From: Bog-257 sp963805985
GTDB lineage: Bacteria > Acidobacteriota > Terriglobia > Terriglobales > Acidobacteriaceae
Reading direction: 5' to 3'
Assembly: GCA_963805985.1 (NCBI GenBank)
Contig: CAWDWG010000001.1
Location: 248,001-312,000 of the forward strand
DNA length: 64,000 nucleotides
In this document: in pieces, positions 33,101 to 41,584 of the stretch
Layout of the letters: each line of letters starts with the position of its first letter
Position numbering within the stretch: the first letter of the stretch is position 1
Made by a program: the position numbers and the translations under genes
Notes under the pieces: model-generated
Databases searched by the model: none
What the model was told of the DNA's origin: nothing
Seen by the model: the letters and a program-made list of their open reading frames with translations, nothing else

Positions 33101-33484
33101 GGAGGTGACTTCGACGGTCTGCGAACTGGCTCCCACGGCGAGTTTCACGTCGGCGATGGTAGCCTGACCAACGTTGACGCTGGCAGTGGTTTGCGCTTTG
33201 CTGAAGCCCTGCGCGGTGGCGCCAATGGTGTAGGAGCCCGGCTGTAAGAGTGAGAAGCGGTAGGAACCGCTTGCGTTGCTGGTAGCGGTGCGGGTTGCCC
33301 CGGTAGCGTCGTTCTTGAGCGTAACCGTGGCGTTGGGCACGACCGCACCGGTAGGATCGGTGATCGTGCCCGTCAAGTCGCCGGAGACCAGCGACTGCGC
33401 CATTAAGGATGGCGCCATCACCACGGCGATTACCAGTAGAGCGAGAGCACTGGTAATCAATCTCTGCCATTTACTTTTAGCCAT
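30146..33484 (-). CDS. Oar-like TonB-dependent receptor
   Basis: A 1112-residue outer-membrane receptor. A signal peptide (SALALLVIAVVMAPSLMAQ) is followed by a carboxypeptidase regulatory-like domain at about 35-115 (DLTGTITDPTGAVVPNATVT, SGSYRFSLLQPGSYTI), a plug domain (with VQEATVVTNAYSAQYGQQAG) and a long beta-barrel rich in aromatic alternation, ending in the Phe-terminated strand VIQFQGKLIF typical of outer-membrane insertion. Such Oar/SusC-like receptors are expanded in Acidobacteriota and are thought to import oligosaccharides or peptides. The start at MAKSKWQRLI has an AAGGAGAAG site. No SusD partner is adjacent. Confidence 0.95.
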   Translation of the reverse strand: MAKSKWQRLITSALALLVIAVVMAPSLMAQSLVSGDLTGTITDPTGAVVPNATVTLKNDATGATRTATSNASGSYRFSLLQPGSYTIGATAQGFSKAQTTASVNVGQATIADVKLAVGASSQTVEVTSAVPLVQADNADLSTNFDQNLVANAPNPGNDLTYIAQTAPGVNMNSGMGYGNFNTSGLPATSNVFTMNGENQMDPYLNLNNSGASNLMLGKNAVQEATVVTNAYSAQYGQQAGAQISYVTKSGTNAYHGNADYWWTGSTLDANSYLNNLTSTARPFNNNNQWAASVGGPIKKDKLFFFADWEGIRYIVPSTQTVFVPSTQFATATLANLAATDPASYALYSKAFSLYQAAPGYANGVAYNPAGNPGGCNEFAGTAAAGFNFGAGTPCFNTYTANPSEPAKEWLLTGRIDYNLSDRDHLFWSVSADHGTQATGADPISSNFNAFSYQPQYNGQGQWTHTFGSSATNQFVYAGSYYRAIFDQVNAPATFPTQLDMNAVLGYTPLGGPEQFAGMADFPNGRNATQYQFVDDFSITKGAHNLKFGANFRRYDITDYTFGVLTNPLTVPTSVTGLFDGTAGEFLQNFPESLSQPVALWGLGLYAQDEWRVNKSLKLTFALRAEHDSNPVCQNDCSSLLNGPFTSTSTNPTTPYNQLVDAGRHQIFSNVDSIDWAPRFGFAWSPGGSDRTVVRGGFGLFYDAFPAVLGDTFMTNLPGVVPTTQFGVPWADQVTPGVSPWQIGLTSANGIRSGFANGASFASLSSAIPGFSAPNFGNMSGTFHVPRYQEWSLQVEQQLDSKSSMTLAYIGNHGIHEPLASFPNAAAPYAGFPSTPYSGNFGFAQQIYSGGVSNDNQLTASYQRRLTYGFTVSASYTWAHALDEISNGGSLPYSTTSSLYLYDPFNPRANYGNADYDIRNSFNAQYVWNTPWKFGNKFVNGAFGGWTMSQNFFVRSGLPLTVLDGATAGTATVAPISNFNGNLIPAQVVSGLGQGSCSAYLVGCLNSGAFVSAAGLSTFPNQLRNQFRGPGFFDSDFSINKNFKLTERLAFGVGANFYNVFNHSNFANPVNVLGAGSFGQINLQAVPPTGPFGSFFAGAPSNRVIQFQGKLIF

Positions 33485-34125
33485 ACTTCTCCTTCGCAGT
33501 GCACGCAGGTTTGCGCGCGCAAAGCTTGCACGTCTTTTCTTTGTCGGAATTCGCACGAAGCTGGGAGAGGACGTGCGCGTTCTTAGAAGGAGATCATGCA
33601 AGGAGCGTGCCAACATGCGAAGTGGAGATCGTCACTGCACATGAGCGATTCAAATGCCGATTCAAGGTTGAGTGTTTTGATTCGTGACAACTCGCCTACC
33701 ACTTTTCGGAGATGCCGCTTTGGTTCTATACGGATTTGCGGAAGGTGGTTTTTGGAAGAGCTGCGGGCCGTGAGCTGTGAGCTATGGGCCGTGCCGAAAT
33801 ACCTAGTTTGTGCGGAGAAAGATGAATGCTGCGAAGCACACACACAGGAAGCGGAGTGCTTAATTAGTGGGACGAAGTAAGCTCACATTTGTTCACAGTA
33901 TTTATTGGCTATCTATCTTAGACAAGCACTGTTCGACAGTGAACATGAATTGGCAGGAATTTTATAGCGACCGTACTTCTCTGCAATTCACTTAGTTCGC
34001 GTATTAGCTGCTAGATTCGCGGGTGAGTTGCTAGTGATAGTGACGAGTAGCTTGAGATATAGGTTGAACGAGTATAGCGAGGCTAGCTACAAGGCTCATG
34101 GCTCATAGCTCACGGCTCATAGAAA
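33485..34125. other. 640-bp intergenic region with repeat words
   Basis: No gene is supported. A perfect palindrome TTTGCGCGCGCAAA (33510-33523) lies about 25 bases before the receptor start. Degenerate words of one kind appear twice: GGGCCGTGAGCTGTGAGCTA near 33765 and CTCATGGCTCATAGCTCACG near 34095, roughly complementary to each other. The middle part is AT-rich for this genome. Confidence 0.6.
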
Positions 34126-35142
34126 TTACTTCGATGGCATGGTGTAGTAGCCGGTGCGGTGGCGCACTACTAGCTGGGAAGGATCGGCGTAGTCCTTTGT
34201 CGCTGGATTGATCTTGATGTCGATACGACGGAAATCGGAGTCGGCAATGCGGCGGCTGGGATAGTAGGCAATGAGATATTGCGTGCGCAATTCGTCGCTG
34301 ATCTGGCGAAAAGCGGCGTCGAGTTGCCCGAGGCCGCTGGCGTAAAAATATTTGCCGCCGGTATCGCGGGAGAGGGTGATGAGGGCGTGTTCGCCACCGA
34401 TGTCACGGCCGGCGCTGTTCTCGATGGGAACAATAATGATGCTGTAGAGAATGACCTCGGCCTGCTGCGCCTCGCGAATGGCATCCTGATAACTGGTCCT
34501 GCTGGCGGTGTCGCCGCCGTCGGTGATGAGGACCATGACCTTGCGGCCACGCCGGTCGAGCAGCGCGTCGGAGCCGAGATAGAGCGTGTCATAGAGCGCG
34601 GTCGCCGCGCCGCCATGGACACGGTTGATGCCGCGATCGATGGTCTTCATGTCGGCGGTAAAGGGCGTGAGCTGGTCGACGATCTCGCTGAACTGGAACA
34701 GGGAGAGGCCGTCGATAGGGCGCAGGATGGAATGAGCGAAGCGGCGAGCGGATTCCAGCTCCAGCTTGAGATCGCCGCGCGTGCTGAGACTGGTATCGAC
34801 GGCGACGACGATGGAGAGCGGCAATTCCGATTCGCGATGAAAGACGGCAATCTGTTGCGGGATGCCGTCTTCGAAGAGCTGGAAGTCGTCCTGCTTGAGC
34901 GATGAGACCGGTGTGCCACCGGTGTCGGTGACGGTGGCAAAGACATTCACCAGCTTGACGTTCACTTTGAACGTCGTGGTGGGTTGATCGTCCGGAGTGG
35001 TGGATTGCTGGTCCTGTGCAGTGGGCGGGCGTGGGACGGGAGGACGCGGGACGGTATTTTGCGCCTGGAGGATGACAGATGCGGGCAGGCATGTCAGGGC
35101 GAGAACGCCGAGGGCGCGCAGGATCCGGGGATTAAGGGACAT
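34126..35142 (-). CDS. VWFA-related Acidobacterial domain protein
   Basis: A 338-residue exported protein. A signal sequence (LGVLALTCLPASVILQAQ) and a Pro-rich linker precede a domain with TFKVNVKLVNVFATVTDTGG and DDFQLFEDGIPQQI, then a von Willebrand A domain with the metal site DTSLS (116-120) and VLITDGGD. This is the TIGR03436-type architecture that is expanded in Acidobacteriota; function is unknown, probably extracellular or periplasmic protein binding. It stands alone between repeat-filled gaps. Confidence 0.93.
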   Translation of the reverse strand: MSLNPRILRALGVLALTCLPASVILQAQNTVPRPPVPRPPTAQDQQSTTPDDQPTTTFKVNVKLVNVFATVTDTGGTPVSSLKQDDFQLFEDGIPQQIAVFHRESELPLSIVVAVDTSLSTRGDLKLELESARRFAHSILRPIDGLSLFQFSEIVDQLTPFTADMKTIDRGINRVHGGAATALYDTLYLGSDALLDRRGRKVMVLITDGGDTASRTSYQDAIREAQQAEVILYSIIIVPIENSAGRDIGGEHALITLSRDTGGKYFYASGLGQLDAAFRQISDELRTQYLIAYYPSRRIADSDFRRIDIKINPATKDYADPSQLVVRHRTGYYTMPSK

Positions 35143-35176
35143 TCGTTAGAGTAAACACCGTTTCTGAGAGTTTGAT

Positions 35177-35331
35177 GTGTGCCGCCGGCTAAAGCCGGCT
35201 CAAGTCTATAGAGTGCCCTTGACGCTGGCCTAAAGGCCAGCTCTTCCACCGGCGACCCGAAGCATCTCAAGACCTTTCAACGCTGGCCTAAAGGCCAGCT
35301 CTTCCACCGGCCGGCTGAGGCCGGCCGAGCC
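35177..35331. repeat. Palindromic repeat cluster, family B
   Basis: Hairpins GCCGGCTAAAGCCGGC, CTGGCCTAAAGGCCAG (twice, each followed by CTCTTCCACCGG) and GGCCGGCTGAGGCCGGCC fill the gap between the VWA gene and the MoaD-MoaE gene. The internal unit ACGCTGGCCTAAAGGCCAGC is present twice, 60 bases apart. Confidence 0.8.
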
Positions 35332-35350
35332 ACGCGTTCTCAAGCTGGCG

Positions 35351-36091
35351 CTATTGCTGTCCGGCCCGCGGGATATCCTCGGGAAAGGGCTCGCCGTCGG
35401 CCCAGGTTGCGCCGTCTTCGAAGAACTCCTTCTTCCAGATCGGCACCGTGGTTTTCAGCGTATCGATGAGCCAGCGGCAGGCGTCGAAGGCCGCCGCGCG
35501 ATGCGCCGACGCAATCGCAATATAGACGCTGGTCTCGCCGATCTGTAACCGTCCCACGCGATGGACGACGCTGACATCGCGAACCGCGAAGAGCGCCAGC
35601 GCCTGTCGGGCGAGCTCCTCCATCTTGATCAGCGCCATGCGGTCGTAAGCGGAGTACTCGAGATAGAGCGTGCGGCGGCCGCGCGAGTTGTTGCGCACGA
35701 TGCCGTCGAAGATGGCTACCGCGCCGTCTTCCGGCTTCTTGATGGCCGCAAGAATTAGCGCCGTCTTGATGGGGCTGGAGGTGATGCGCGCGTGCTCGGA
35801 GATCAGCGGCGCGGGGAGATCGGCGGTCGACGGCTCACCGGCGGCCTTGCCCCCGCTGACCGGCGGGATCAGAGCCACTTCATCATTGTCGTGCAAGACG
35901 GTGTCACCGGCGGAGTACTCGTAGTTAACGGCCAGGGCGATTGAGCCACGAAAGTCGCTGAGCTTGGGAATATCGCGTTGAAGCTGGGCAAAAAGATCGG
36001 ACAGGCGCGAGTTGTCGGCGAGTTGGACGGCCTGGTTGGCGCGGCCCGCGATTTCGCGCAACATGCCGAGATAGAGCACTCGCACCTGCAT
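35351..36091 (-). CDS. MoaD-MoaE fusion, molybdopterin synthase
   Basis: A 246-residue fusion of both subunits of molybdopterin synthase. Residues 1-81 form a MoaD ubiquitin-like domain ending in the double glycine (ALIPPVSGG, Gly80-Gly81) that must be thiocarboxylated; about 100-246 form MoaE, with VRNNSRGRRTLYLEYSAYD, HRVGRLQIGETSVYIAIAS and the catalytic-lysine region TVPIWKKEFFEDGATW. Because Gly81 is internal, the chain must be cut after it to work in the usual way, as is known for mycobacterial MoaX. The ATG at 36091 is preferred over a TTG at 36100. No other moa gene is in the window. Confidence 0.94.
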   Translation of the reverse strand: MQVRVLYLGMLREIAGRANQAVQLADNSRLSDLFAQLQRDIPKLSDFRGSIALAVNYEYSAGDTVLHDNDEVALIPPVSGGKAAGEPSTADLPAPLISEHARITSSPIKTALILAAIKKPEDGAVAIFDGIVRNNSRGRRTLYLEYSAYDRMALIKMEELARQALALFAVRDVSVVHRVGRLQIGETSVYIAIASAHRAAAFDACRWLIDTLKTTVPIWKKEFFEDGATWADGEPFPEDIPRAGQQ

Positions 36092-36115
36092 ACCATTCAA
36101 GGATAAACCAGGGAT

Positions 36116-36377
36116 TCACCACAGAGACACAGAGGACGGAGGGGCGATGAAATCGTGTGCGAGGTTGGTATCAGGATGCTGCGGTTGGCGGGAGCGAAAG
36201 TAGCGCCGCCATCCTGGCGGCTGGATCGCAGGCCTCTGGCCTGCGCGGACGTCGGTAGGCGAGGACGCCTGCCGGACAGCCGGCCGGGAGGCCGGCGCTA
36301 CGACAACCGAAAGCCAGCTCTACTGGAGGTCCTCTCCGTGTTTCTGTGTGGTTGTGCCTCTGTGGTTAAGTCCTTGC
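36116..36377. repeat. Composite element bounded by inverted CACAGAG repeats
   Basis: CACCACAGAGACACAGAGG on the left is matched in inverse orientation by a degraded copy on the right (TGTGCCTCTGTGGTTAAG and CCTCTCCGTGTTTCTGTG). A complete family A repeat (36200-36301) sits between them. The left word also occurs at 25766. No gene lies in this 345-base gap. Confidence 0.7.
36200..36301 (+). repeat. Family A composite palindromic repeat, copy 1
   Basis: Four hairpins in fixed order: GCCGCCATCCTGGCGGC, CGCAGGCCTCTGGCCTGCG, GGCGAGGACGCC and CCGGCCGGGAGGCCGG, bounded by TAGCGCCG on the left and CGGCGCTA on the right, which are exact inverse complements. The same order recurs in all full copies of the window. 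Confidence 0.9.
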
Positions 36378-36436
36378 TTCTAACGACAGTGATACGATTC
36401 CGTCATACGCTGTAAGGCAAGTCTGCGGGGGTGGAG

Positions 36437-37600
36437 ATGGCTTCTTTGAGCCGCAGCCGTTGCGGTCGCACACTGAGCGGAACTAGATCGCGAATATCCA
36501 CACAACCGAAATATCTACCGGCGTTGTCTGTATTGCTGGCGCTGCTGTTTTGTCTCGCGTTGCCGGCAGCCGCGCAGCAGGTCGATCTGAAAGTGCATCC
36601 CGCGCCGGACTTCGGCGAAGGCGTGGTGTGGCTGGACGAAGGCGCAGCTACGCCGCACCACATCGCGGATTACAAGGGCAAGGTCGTGCTCGTAGATTTC
36701 TGGGAGTACACCTGCATCAACTGCATTCGCGACTTCGGCGTGGTGAAGCGCTGGTACACCAAGTATCACCAATATGGCTTTGAGGTGATCGGCGTGCACT
36801 ACGGCGAATTCGATATCGGCTTCGACATAAACAACGTGCGCGAGGGCGCGCAGCGCTTCAAACTGCCGTGGCCGGTGGTGGCCGATCAGAAGGGCACGAC
36901 GTGGAAGGCGTATCAAGCGGACGGCTGGCCGGAGCGGTTTCTCATCGATCCGCAGGGGCAGATCGTGATGAAGGTCTTCGGCGAGGGCAACAACGTGCAG
37001 ATGGAGACGAAGATTCGCGAGCTGCTGGCCGTCGCACATCCCGAGGTCCTGAAGATTCCGCTCGATCCTCCCGAGGACGAGTTCGACGCAAAGTGCGGCA
37101 ACACGACGCAGGAGACTTACGTCGGGGAGATCCACGGGCGCGGATCGGTTGAGAACATGAATGGGCATCACGCCGGTGACACTGCCGAGTTCACGCCACC
37201 GCATTCACCGGCCGATGGCGGCGTGGAGCTGGTGGGCAAGTGGAAGGTCGAAAAGGACGGCATGACGTCTCAGGCAGCGGGCGCGAACGCCGAGGTGCGA
37301 TATCACGCGCGATCGTTGTATGCGGTGATGAGCCTGAGCGGGCCGAAGAAGCTGAAGGTATATCTGGTGGAGGACGGCGGGCCGTTTTCCAAGGACGATG
37401 CCGGCGCGGATGTGAAGTTCGACGGCAAGGGCGCGTATGTGGAGGTGACCGAGGGTCGCATGTATTACCTGGTGCGGAGTCCGCGGTTCACGGCGCATTT
37501 GATTTCGCTGGAGCCGGAGGGGCCGGGGCTGACGCTGCACTCGTTCACCTACGGGAATAATTGCCAGCTGTTGGATACAGGGCAGGCGGGTGGGCAGTAG
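36437..37600 (+). CDS. Exported thioredoxin-like protein with DipZ-type CINC motif
   Basis: A 387-residue exported protein. A signal segment (about 29-47, LSVLLALLFCLALPAAAQ) is followed by a thioredoxin fold with the active site WEYTCINCIR (Cys93, Cys96), as in the C-terminal part of DipZ-like proteins rather than the classical CGPC, and WPVVADQKGTTWKAYQADGW. The last about 150 residues form a beta-rich domain (VELVGKWKVEKDG, YVEVTEGRMYYLV) as in DipZ-type proteins with a carbohydrate-binding-like C-terminus. It probably handles thiol-disulfide exchange in the periplasm. The ATG at 36437 is chosen over a GTG two codons earlier. Confidence 0.88.
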   Translation: MASLSRSRCGRTLSGTRSRISTQPKYLPALSVLLALLFCLALPAAAQQVDLKVHPAPDFGEGVVWLDEGAATPHHIADYKGKVVLVDFWEYTCINCIRDFGVVKRWYTKYHQYGFEVIGVHYGEFDIGFDINNVREGAQRFKLPWPVVADQKGTTWKAYQADGWPERFLIDPQGQIVMKVFGEGNNVQMETKIRELLAVAHPEVLKIPLDPPEDEFDAKCGNTTQETYVGEIHGRGSVENMNGHHAGDTAEFTPPHSPADGGVELVGKWKVEKDGMTSQAAGANAEVRYHARSLYAVMSLSGPKKLKVYLVEDGGPFSKDDAGADVKFDGKGAYVEVTEGRMYYLVRSPRFTAHLISLEPEGPGLTLHSFTYGNNCQLLDTGQAGGQ

Positions 37601-37659
37601 CTGTGAGTTGTGAGCCGTGGGCTTTGGGCTAAATGAGCACAAAGTTTTCCCGGCGCGCG

Positions 37660-37755
37660 CAGGCGGGCGAGGACGCCCGCCTTACAGCCGGCCGGAGGCC
37701 GGCGCTACAAGAGGCCGGCGCTACTTGACGCCGCGCTACCAATGGCCTGCGCTAC
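37660..37755 (+). repeat. Family A repeat, right half, copy 2
   Basis: Only the last two hairpins are present (GGCGGGCGAGGACGCCCGCC and GCCGGCCGGAGGCCGGC with CGCTAC), followed by extra CGCTAC ends at 37720 and 37735. In the third hairpin the arms are GGCGGGC/GCCCGCC instead of GGCAGGC/GCCTGCC, a matched change on both sides. Confidence 0.8.
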
Positions 37756-37757
37756 CG

Positions 37758-40058
37758 TTAGCCTTGCGGCGGAGGCGTAGTCTGCGGCGGCGTGTTTTGC
37801 GGAGGAGCACTCGGCTGCGCTGCTGGCGGAGTCGTCTGCTGATTCGACGGCGTCGAGTTTTGCGGCGGACGCAGAATGTTCTGCACATCGGCCGGCACTA
37901 CGCCGGGCACCGCCGGCGCATGCTGCACCTTGCCGGATTCGGCGTCGCCGATACTGATGCCCAGGCGGGTAAGCGTCTCGCCGGTGTAGTAGTCAAGCAG
38001 CACCTTTGCCTTCTCGTAATTGGCGGCCGAGTTGAGCACGTTCGACTCCGCCTGCGTCAGATTGCTGGAAGCCTGCAGCACCAGCGTGGGCGTCGATGCG
38101 CCGTAGCTGAACTTCTTCTGCTCGGCGTCGAGATTCTCCTTCGCATAATCGCGCGCCGCGATCGCAGCCTTCAGTGCGGCGTAGTTGTTCTGCAATCCGA
38201 ATTGCGCCTGCCGCACCTGCGTGGTGATGTTATTTTCCAGCTGTTGCAATAAGACCTGCTGCTGCCGGTACTCGATCTCCGAGCGCACCTGATTGGCCTG
38301 CGCGGCGCGGTTGCGAAGCGGAATCGTGAGATTCACTCCGATGCCTTTGTCCGGGCCAGTGCTGTTGAACAGATTGGAAAACGCCGAGCCGTAGCTGGTG
38401 GGAACTAATCCCGGCTGATAACACTCGCCGAAGATGTTCACTTGCGGGCAGGTAGGAATCGCGGGGTTCTGCGGTCCCGCCAGCCCTGAAGCGCCATAGA
38501 ACGCGAAAAGATCCAGCGTCGGCAGCAGCGCATTGCGCACCGACTTGCGCGTGATCTCGTAGTTGGTGAGCTGAATACGCGCCGTCGCAATCTCCGGACG
38601 CGCCTGCAACGCCTCCTGAATCAGGTCCTCCACCGGCCGTACTTCGTACTGCTCACTCGGCTTCAGGGTATCGGTGGGGATCACCGGCGCCGTCGCCAGC
38701 AGCGGGTCCTGGATGTTCTTGGTGATGGCGTTCTTGATCAGCAGCTGTTGCAACTGAAGATTGGTCTGCGCCATGATGAGGTTCTGCTTGGCGTTCTCCA
38801 CTCCACTTTGCGCCTGGACTAGTGTGATCGGCGCCATGGTCCCGATCCGCACTTGCTCCTGATCGTCGGACAGCGTTTTGTTGGCCAACAGCAGCTGCCG
38901 CTCGTTGACTTTGACCGCTTCGTACGCCGTCACCAGGTCCCAGTAGATGTTTTCCACCTGCGAAACCGTGGTCATGATCTGCTGGCGGAAAACTACGTCG
39001 GCAATCTCGCGATTATTACGCGCAATACGAATCCAGCGCAGGTTGGGATCGAAGCCGAAGCCCTGCAGCAGGTGTTGCCGCAGCTGGAAACGGAACTGCG
39101 GAGTCAGGGTCGGGTTCACCAGATTGAAGGCGTTGTTGCTGGTGTAATAGCTGTTGTCGAAGGTCAGGCTCATCAGCGTGCCCGTGGAAAAACCCTGCGT
39201 ATATCCAAAGTTGTAGGTGTTGGTATTTTGCGTCAGGGTGGGCACGCCGACAAATGCCGAGCTGGTCTGAGGAATCGCGGCGCGTTCCCCTTGTATCGTC
39301 CCCGTGATGGAGGGATCGAAGTTATCGATGGGCGGCCCGAATCCGAGAGTAGAACTGACAATGCCGGCAGCGCCGGCGCCGGCGCCGCCCACGCCAATCT
39401 CGGTGCCGCCTGCGCCTGTGCCAGTGGCTCCGGTGGCGGAGCTGCCCGTGCCCCCGGCTGAAACCGCTCCCAGTTGGCCGCCTTGTGTACCTTGCGCCAG
39501 GCCGTTCGCCACGCCGCGTGCCGCTTGTCCGGAACTGGTCAACAACAGATCGGTATCGGCGACCGATAGGTTATAGCGCTGCAGCGTGATGTCGAGATTG
39601 TTCTCCAGCGCCATGGCGACGGCATCGTTGATCGACAAGTACATTTGGCCGTCGTGAAACAGCGTGTCGGTCATGGAGGAGTTGACCAGGTTCGGCTGCG
39701 GCACGTGGCGCACCGTGTAGGGCGCGATGAAGTTGGGAAATCCGGAGAAAGGCTTGGCATAATTCTGGTCTCCGGAATACAGGTGCGCAGCATTATGCTG
39801 CGGCGCCGGCGCCTGGGGCAGCGGGGTCAACGGCGGCATCGGAATTTTTTCCTGCGGCATGGTCGACTGGGCGGGCGTGGATGGCTGCGCGTCGGCGGGC
39901 TCCGAAGCTTGCGGAGCGCTGGGCTGTGCTGCCGGAGTCGCCGGCTCTGAGCTTTGCGGTGTCGTATCCTGCGCCCAACACGAGATGGCCAGCAGACCCG
40001 CTAATCCCAGCCAGAGAGTCTTGCGCGCCGTCAACCTTGCAAAATGAAAAACGAACAT
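37758..40058 (-). CDS. TolC family outer-membrane efflux protein
   Basis: A 766-residue TolC-like protein: signal peptide (KTLWLGLAGLLAISCWAQ), a long Pro/Ala/Gln-rich region (about 20-110), then two OEP repeats with coiled-coil helices (YLSINDAVAMALENNLDITL and LLLANKTLSDDQEQVRIGTM in the first; VRQAQFGLQNNYAALKAAIA in the second), and a C-terminal Pro/Gln-rich tail. It is longer than the usual about 450 residues because of both disordered ends and a Gly-rich insert near 230-290. It forms a trimeric outer-membrane channel for efflux or secretion. No inner-membrane pump gene is adjacent. The start has a CCAGGAGACA ribosome site. Confidence 0.93.
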   Translation of the reverse strand: MFVFHFARLTARKTLWLGLAGLLAISCWAQDTTPQSSEPATPAAQPSAPQASEPADAQPSTPAQSTMPQEKIPMPPLTPLPQAPAPQHNAAHLYSGDQNYAKPFSGFPNFIAPYTVRHVPQPNLVNSSMTDTLFHDGQMYLSINDAVAMALENNLDITLQRYNLSVADTDLLLTSSGQAARGVANGLAQGTQGGQLGAVSAGGTGSSATGATGTGAGGTEIGVGGAGAGAAGIVSSTLGFGPPIDNFDPSITGTIQGERAAIPQTSSAFVGVPTLTQNTNTYNFGYTQGFSTGTLMSLTFDNSYYTSNNAFNLVNPTLTPQFRFQLRQHLLQGFGFDPNLRWIRIARNNREIADVVFRQQIMTTVSQVENIYWDLVTAYEAVKVNERQLLLANKTLSDDQEQVRIGTMAPITLVQAQSGVENAKQNLIMAQTNLQLQQLLIKNAITKNIQDPLLATAPVIPTDTLKPSEQYEVRPVEDLIQEALQARPEIATARIQLTNYEITRKSVRNALLPTLDLFAFYGASGLAGPQNPAIPTCPQVNIFGECYQPGLVPTSYGSAFSNLFNSTGPDKGIGVNLTIPLRNRAAQANQVRSEIEYRQQQVLLQQLENNITTQVRQAQFGLQNNYAALKAAIAARDYAKENLDAEQKKFSYGASTPTLVLQASSNLTQAESNVLNSAANYEKAKVLLDYYTGETLTRLGISIGDAESGKVQHAPAVPGVVPADVQNILRPPQNSTPSNQQTTPPAAQPSAPPQNTPPQTTPPPQG

Positions 40059-40229
40059 TGCCTGTCTCCTGGAACTGACGCTCAGTTCGATATGACTACT
40101 GCAATTGTTGCGTGTAATGCCTGTGTGTAATACGCACGAAGGTGCCCAAAGGTTCAAAGACCCCGGGAACCTGAATTCCAAGTGAATCTCTGATTCTAGA
40201 GCAGTTGGGGAATTGGCGTGTGGGAATGA

Positions 40230-40330
40230 GTAGCGCCGCCATCTTGGCGGCTGGATCGCGGGCCTCTGGCCTGCGGAGGAGTTGGCAGGCGGGGACGCCT
40301 GCCCGACAGCCGGCCGGAGGCCGGCGCTAC
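40230..40330 (+). repeat. Family A composite repeat, copy 3
   Basis: A full copy with GTAGCGCCGCCATCTTGGCG at the left and GGCCGGCGCTAC at the right, with all four hairpins. It lies in the 300-base gap between the TolC gene and the SGNH gene; nothing else is seen there. Confidence 0.9.
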
Positions 40331-40357
40331 AGACAAGAACAACGGGGGCCAGCTACG

Positions 40358-41582
40358 TCACGGATGGGGATTCGTTGGCAGCTTACGCTTCTCGGGCGGC
40401 GTCTGCTCCAGACTCTTGCTCACCTCATCCGCGACGATTTTGTTTCCCCCGGCACTCAAATGGATGTCGCCGAAGAAATAGTCTTTCAGGTACCAGCATC
40501 CCGGTGCTGACTTGGGACACTGCTCCTTCACCGCAAAGAACTCCGGAAACGCGGTGACGAAGCGCTTGCACTTGCCTTCGCACCAATCGCGCCAGATCTG
40601 AACTTCGCGCGAGTCGACGTTGTCGTAGATCAGCGTCGCCGGCCACGGATAGACCACGACGCTGATGGGAATATTGCGCTTCGCCAGGTCCTGGTAGAGC
40701 TCGTCCATCTTGCGCTTCTCTTTGGCGATGCCGCCCTCGACGCCGAGCGGCGCGAAGCCTTCCTCGAACGGCTTGTCCTCGACGACCTTGCGGTAGGTCC
40801 AGCCCGAGCGCTCCAGATCGAAGACATTGCCGTTGAAGCCGTGATCGAGATGATAGAAACCGAAGCGCACCCACACGTGCTCGGCCAGCTCCCAGAGATA
40901 GTTGGTCAGCACCAGATATTTGCTGGCGAAATTGCGCAGGTCCGAATACCACGTCTGATAATGAAGCTGTTCCCTGGCCAGCGCGACTGCGCCTGAATCG
41001 TCGATGTCGTGTACCAGCGCGGCTTCGTCCTGTACGTCGGAGATGTCGATGAAGACGATCGCCTCGTCGAACTGCAATCCCTTGTCGAGGGCGATGCGCG
41101 CGGTGTTGAGGTAATTCGATGGCGAATATCCGCCCACGCCGCCGTTGAGAATCTCGTATTGCGGAAACTGCTTCGCGATTCGTCCGACGAAGCTCGTATT
41201 CCATGGCCCCATCGACTCGGTAAACGAATCGCCCAGCATCAAGAATGCGCGGCCGCGGATCGGTGAGCGGCACTTCGCGAACCATTTCATCACGAAAGCC
41301 CATGCTGTTGACGTTGAGCTGATAGCGCTCGCGTCCCCAAGCTCGCGTGCACGAGCAGTTCGGCTGCAACGCCAGCACGCGCAGACGGTCGCGGCCCAGG
41401 CAGCCGAAGATCTCCGCCGGCGTCGGCACCGACGAGCGGCGCGAGAAATGGCTGTAGGCCGCGTCGAGCAAGAGAAAGAAGATCAGGCACAAGAACAGTG
41501 CGAAAAAGAGCAGCAGAAGTTTCTGCCCCAGACCGATAGGCGGCGGCGCCCCCCCCGCTTCTTTGGATTCAGCCGGAATCAT
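40358..41582 (-). pseudogene. Membrane-anchored SGNH hydrolase, frameshifted
   Basis: Two frames together give an SGNH/GDSL-like protein of about 408 residues. The N-terminal part (41582 to about 41245) has one membrane helix (LLLLFFALFLCLIFFLLLDA) and NVNSMGFRDEMVREVP; the rest, in another frame, carries the GDS block MLGDSFTESMGPWNTSF, GGVGGYSPSNY and the late GDIHLSAGGNKIVADE with the Asp/His pair. Removing one T from the CTTGATG junction (AA at 41241-41242 on the plus strand) joins PRPRIL to MLGDSF, as expected of the family. It starts 3 bases after the stop of the DUF6311 gene, so the two form an operon. A role in modifying a surface glycan is inferred. Confidence 0.82.
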
Positions 41583-41584
41583 TT

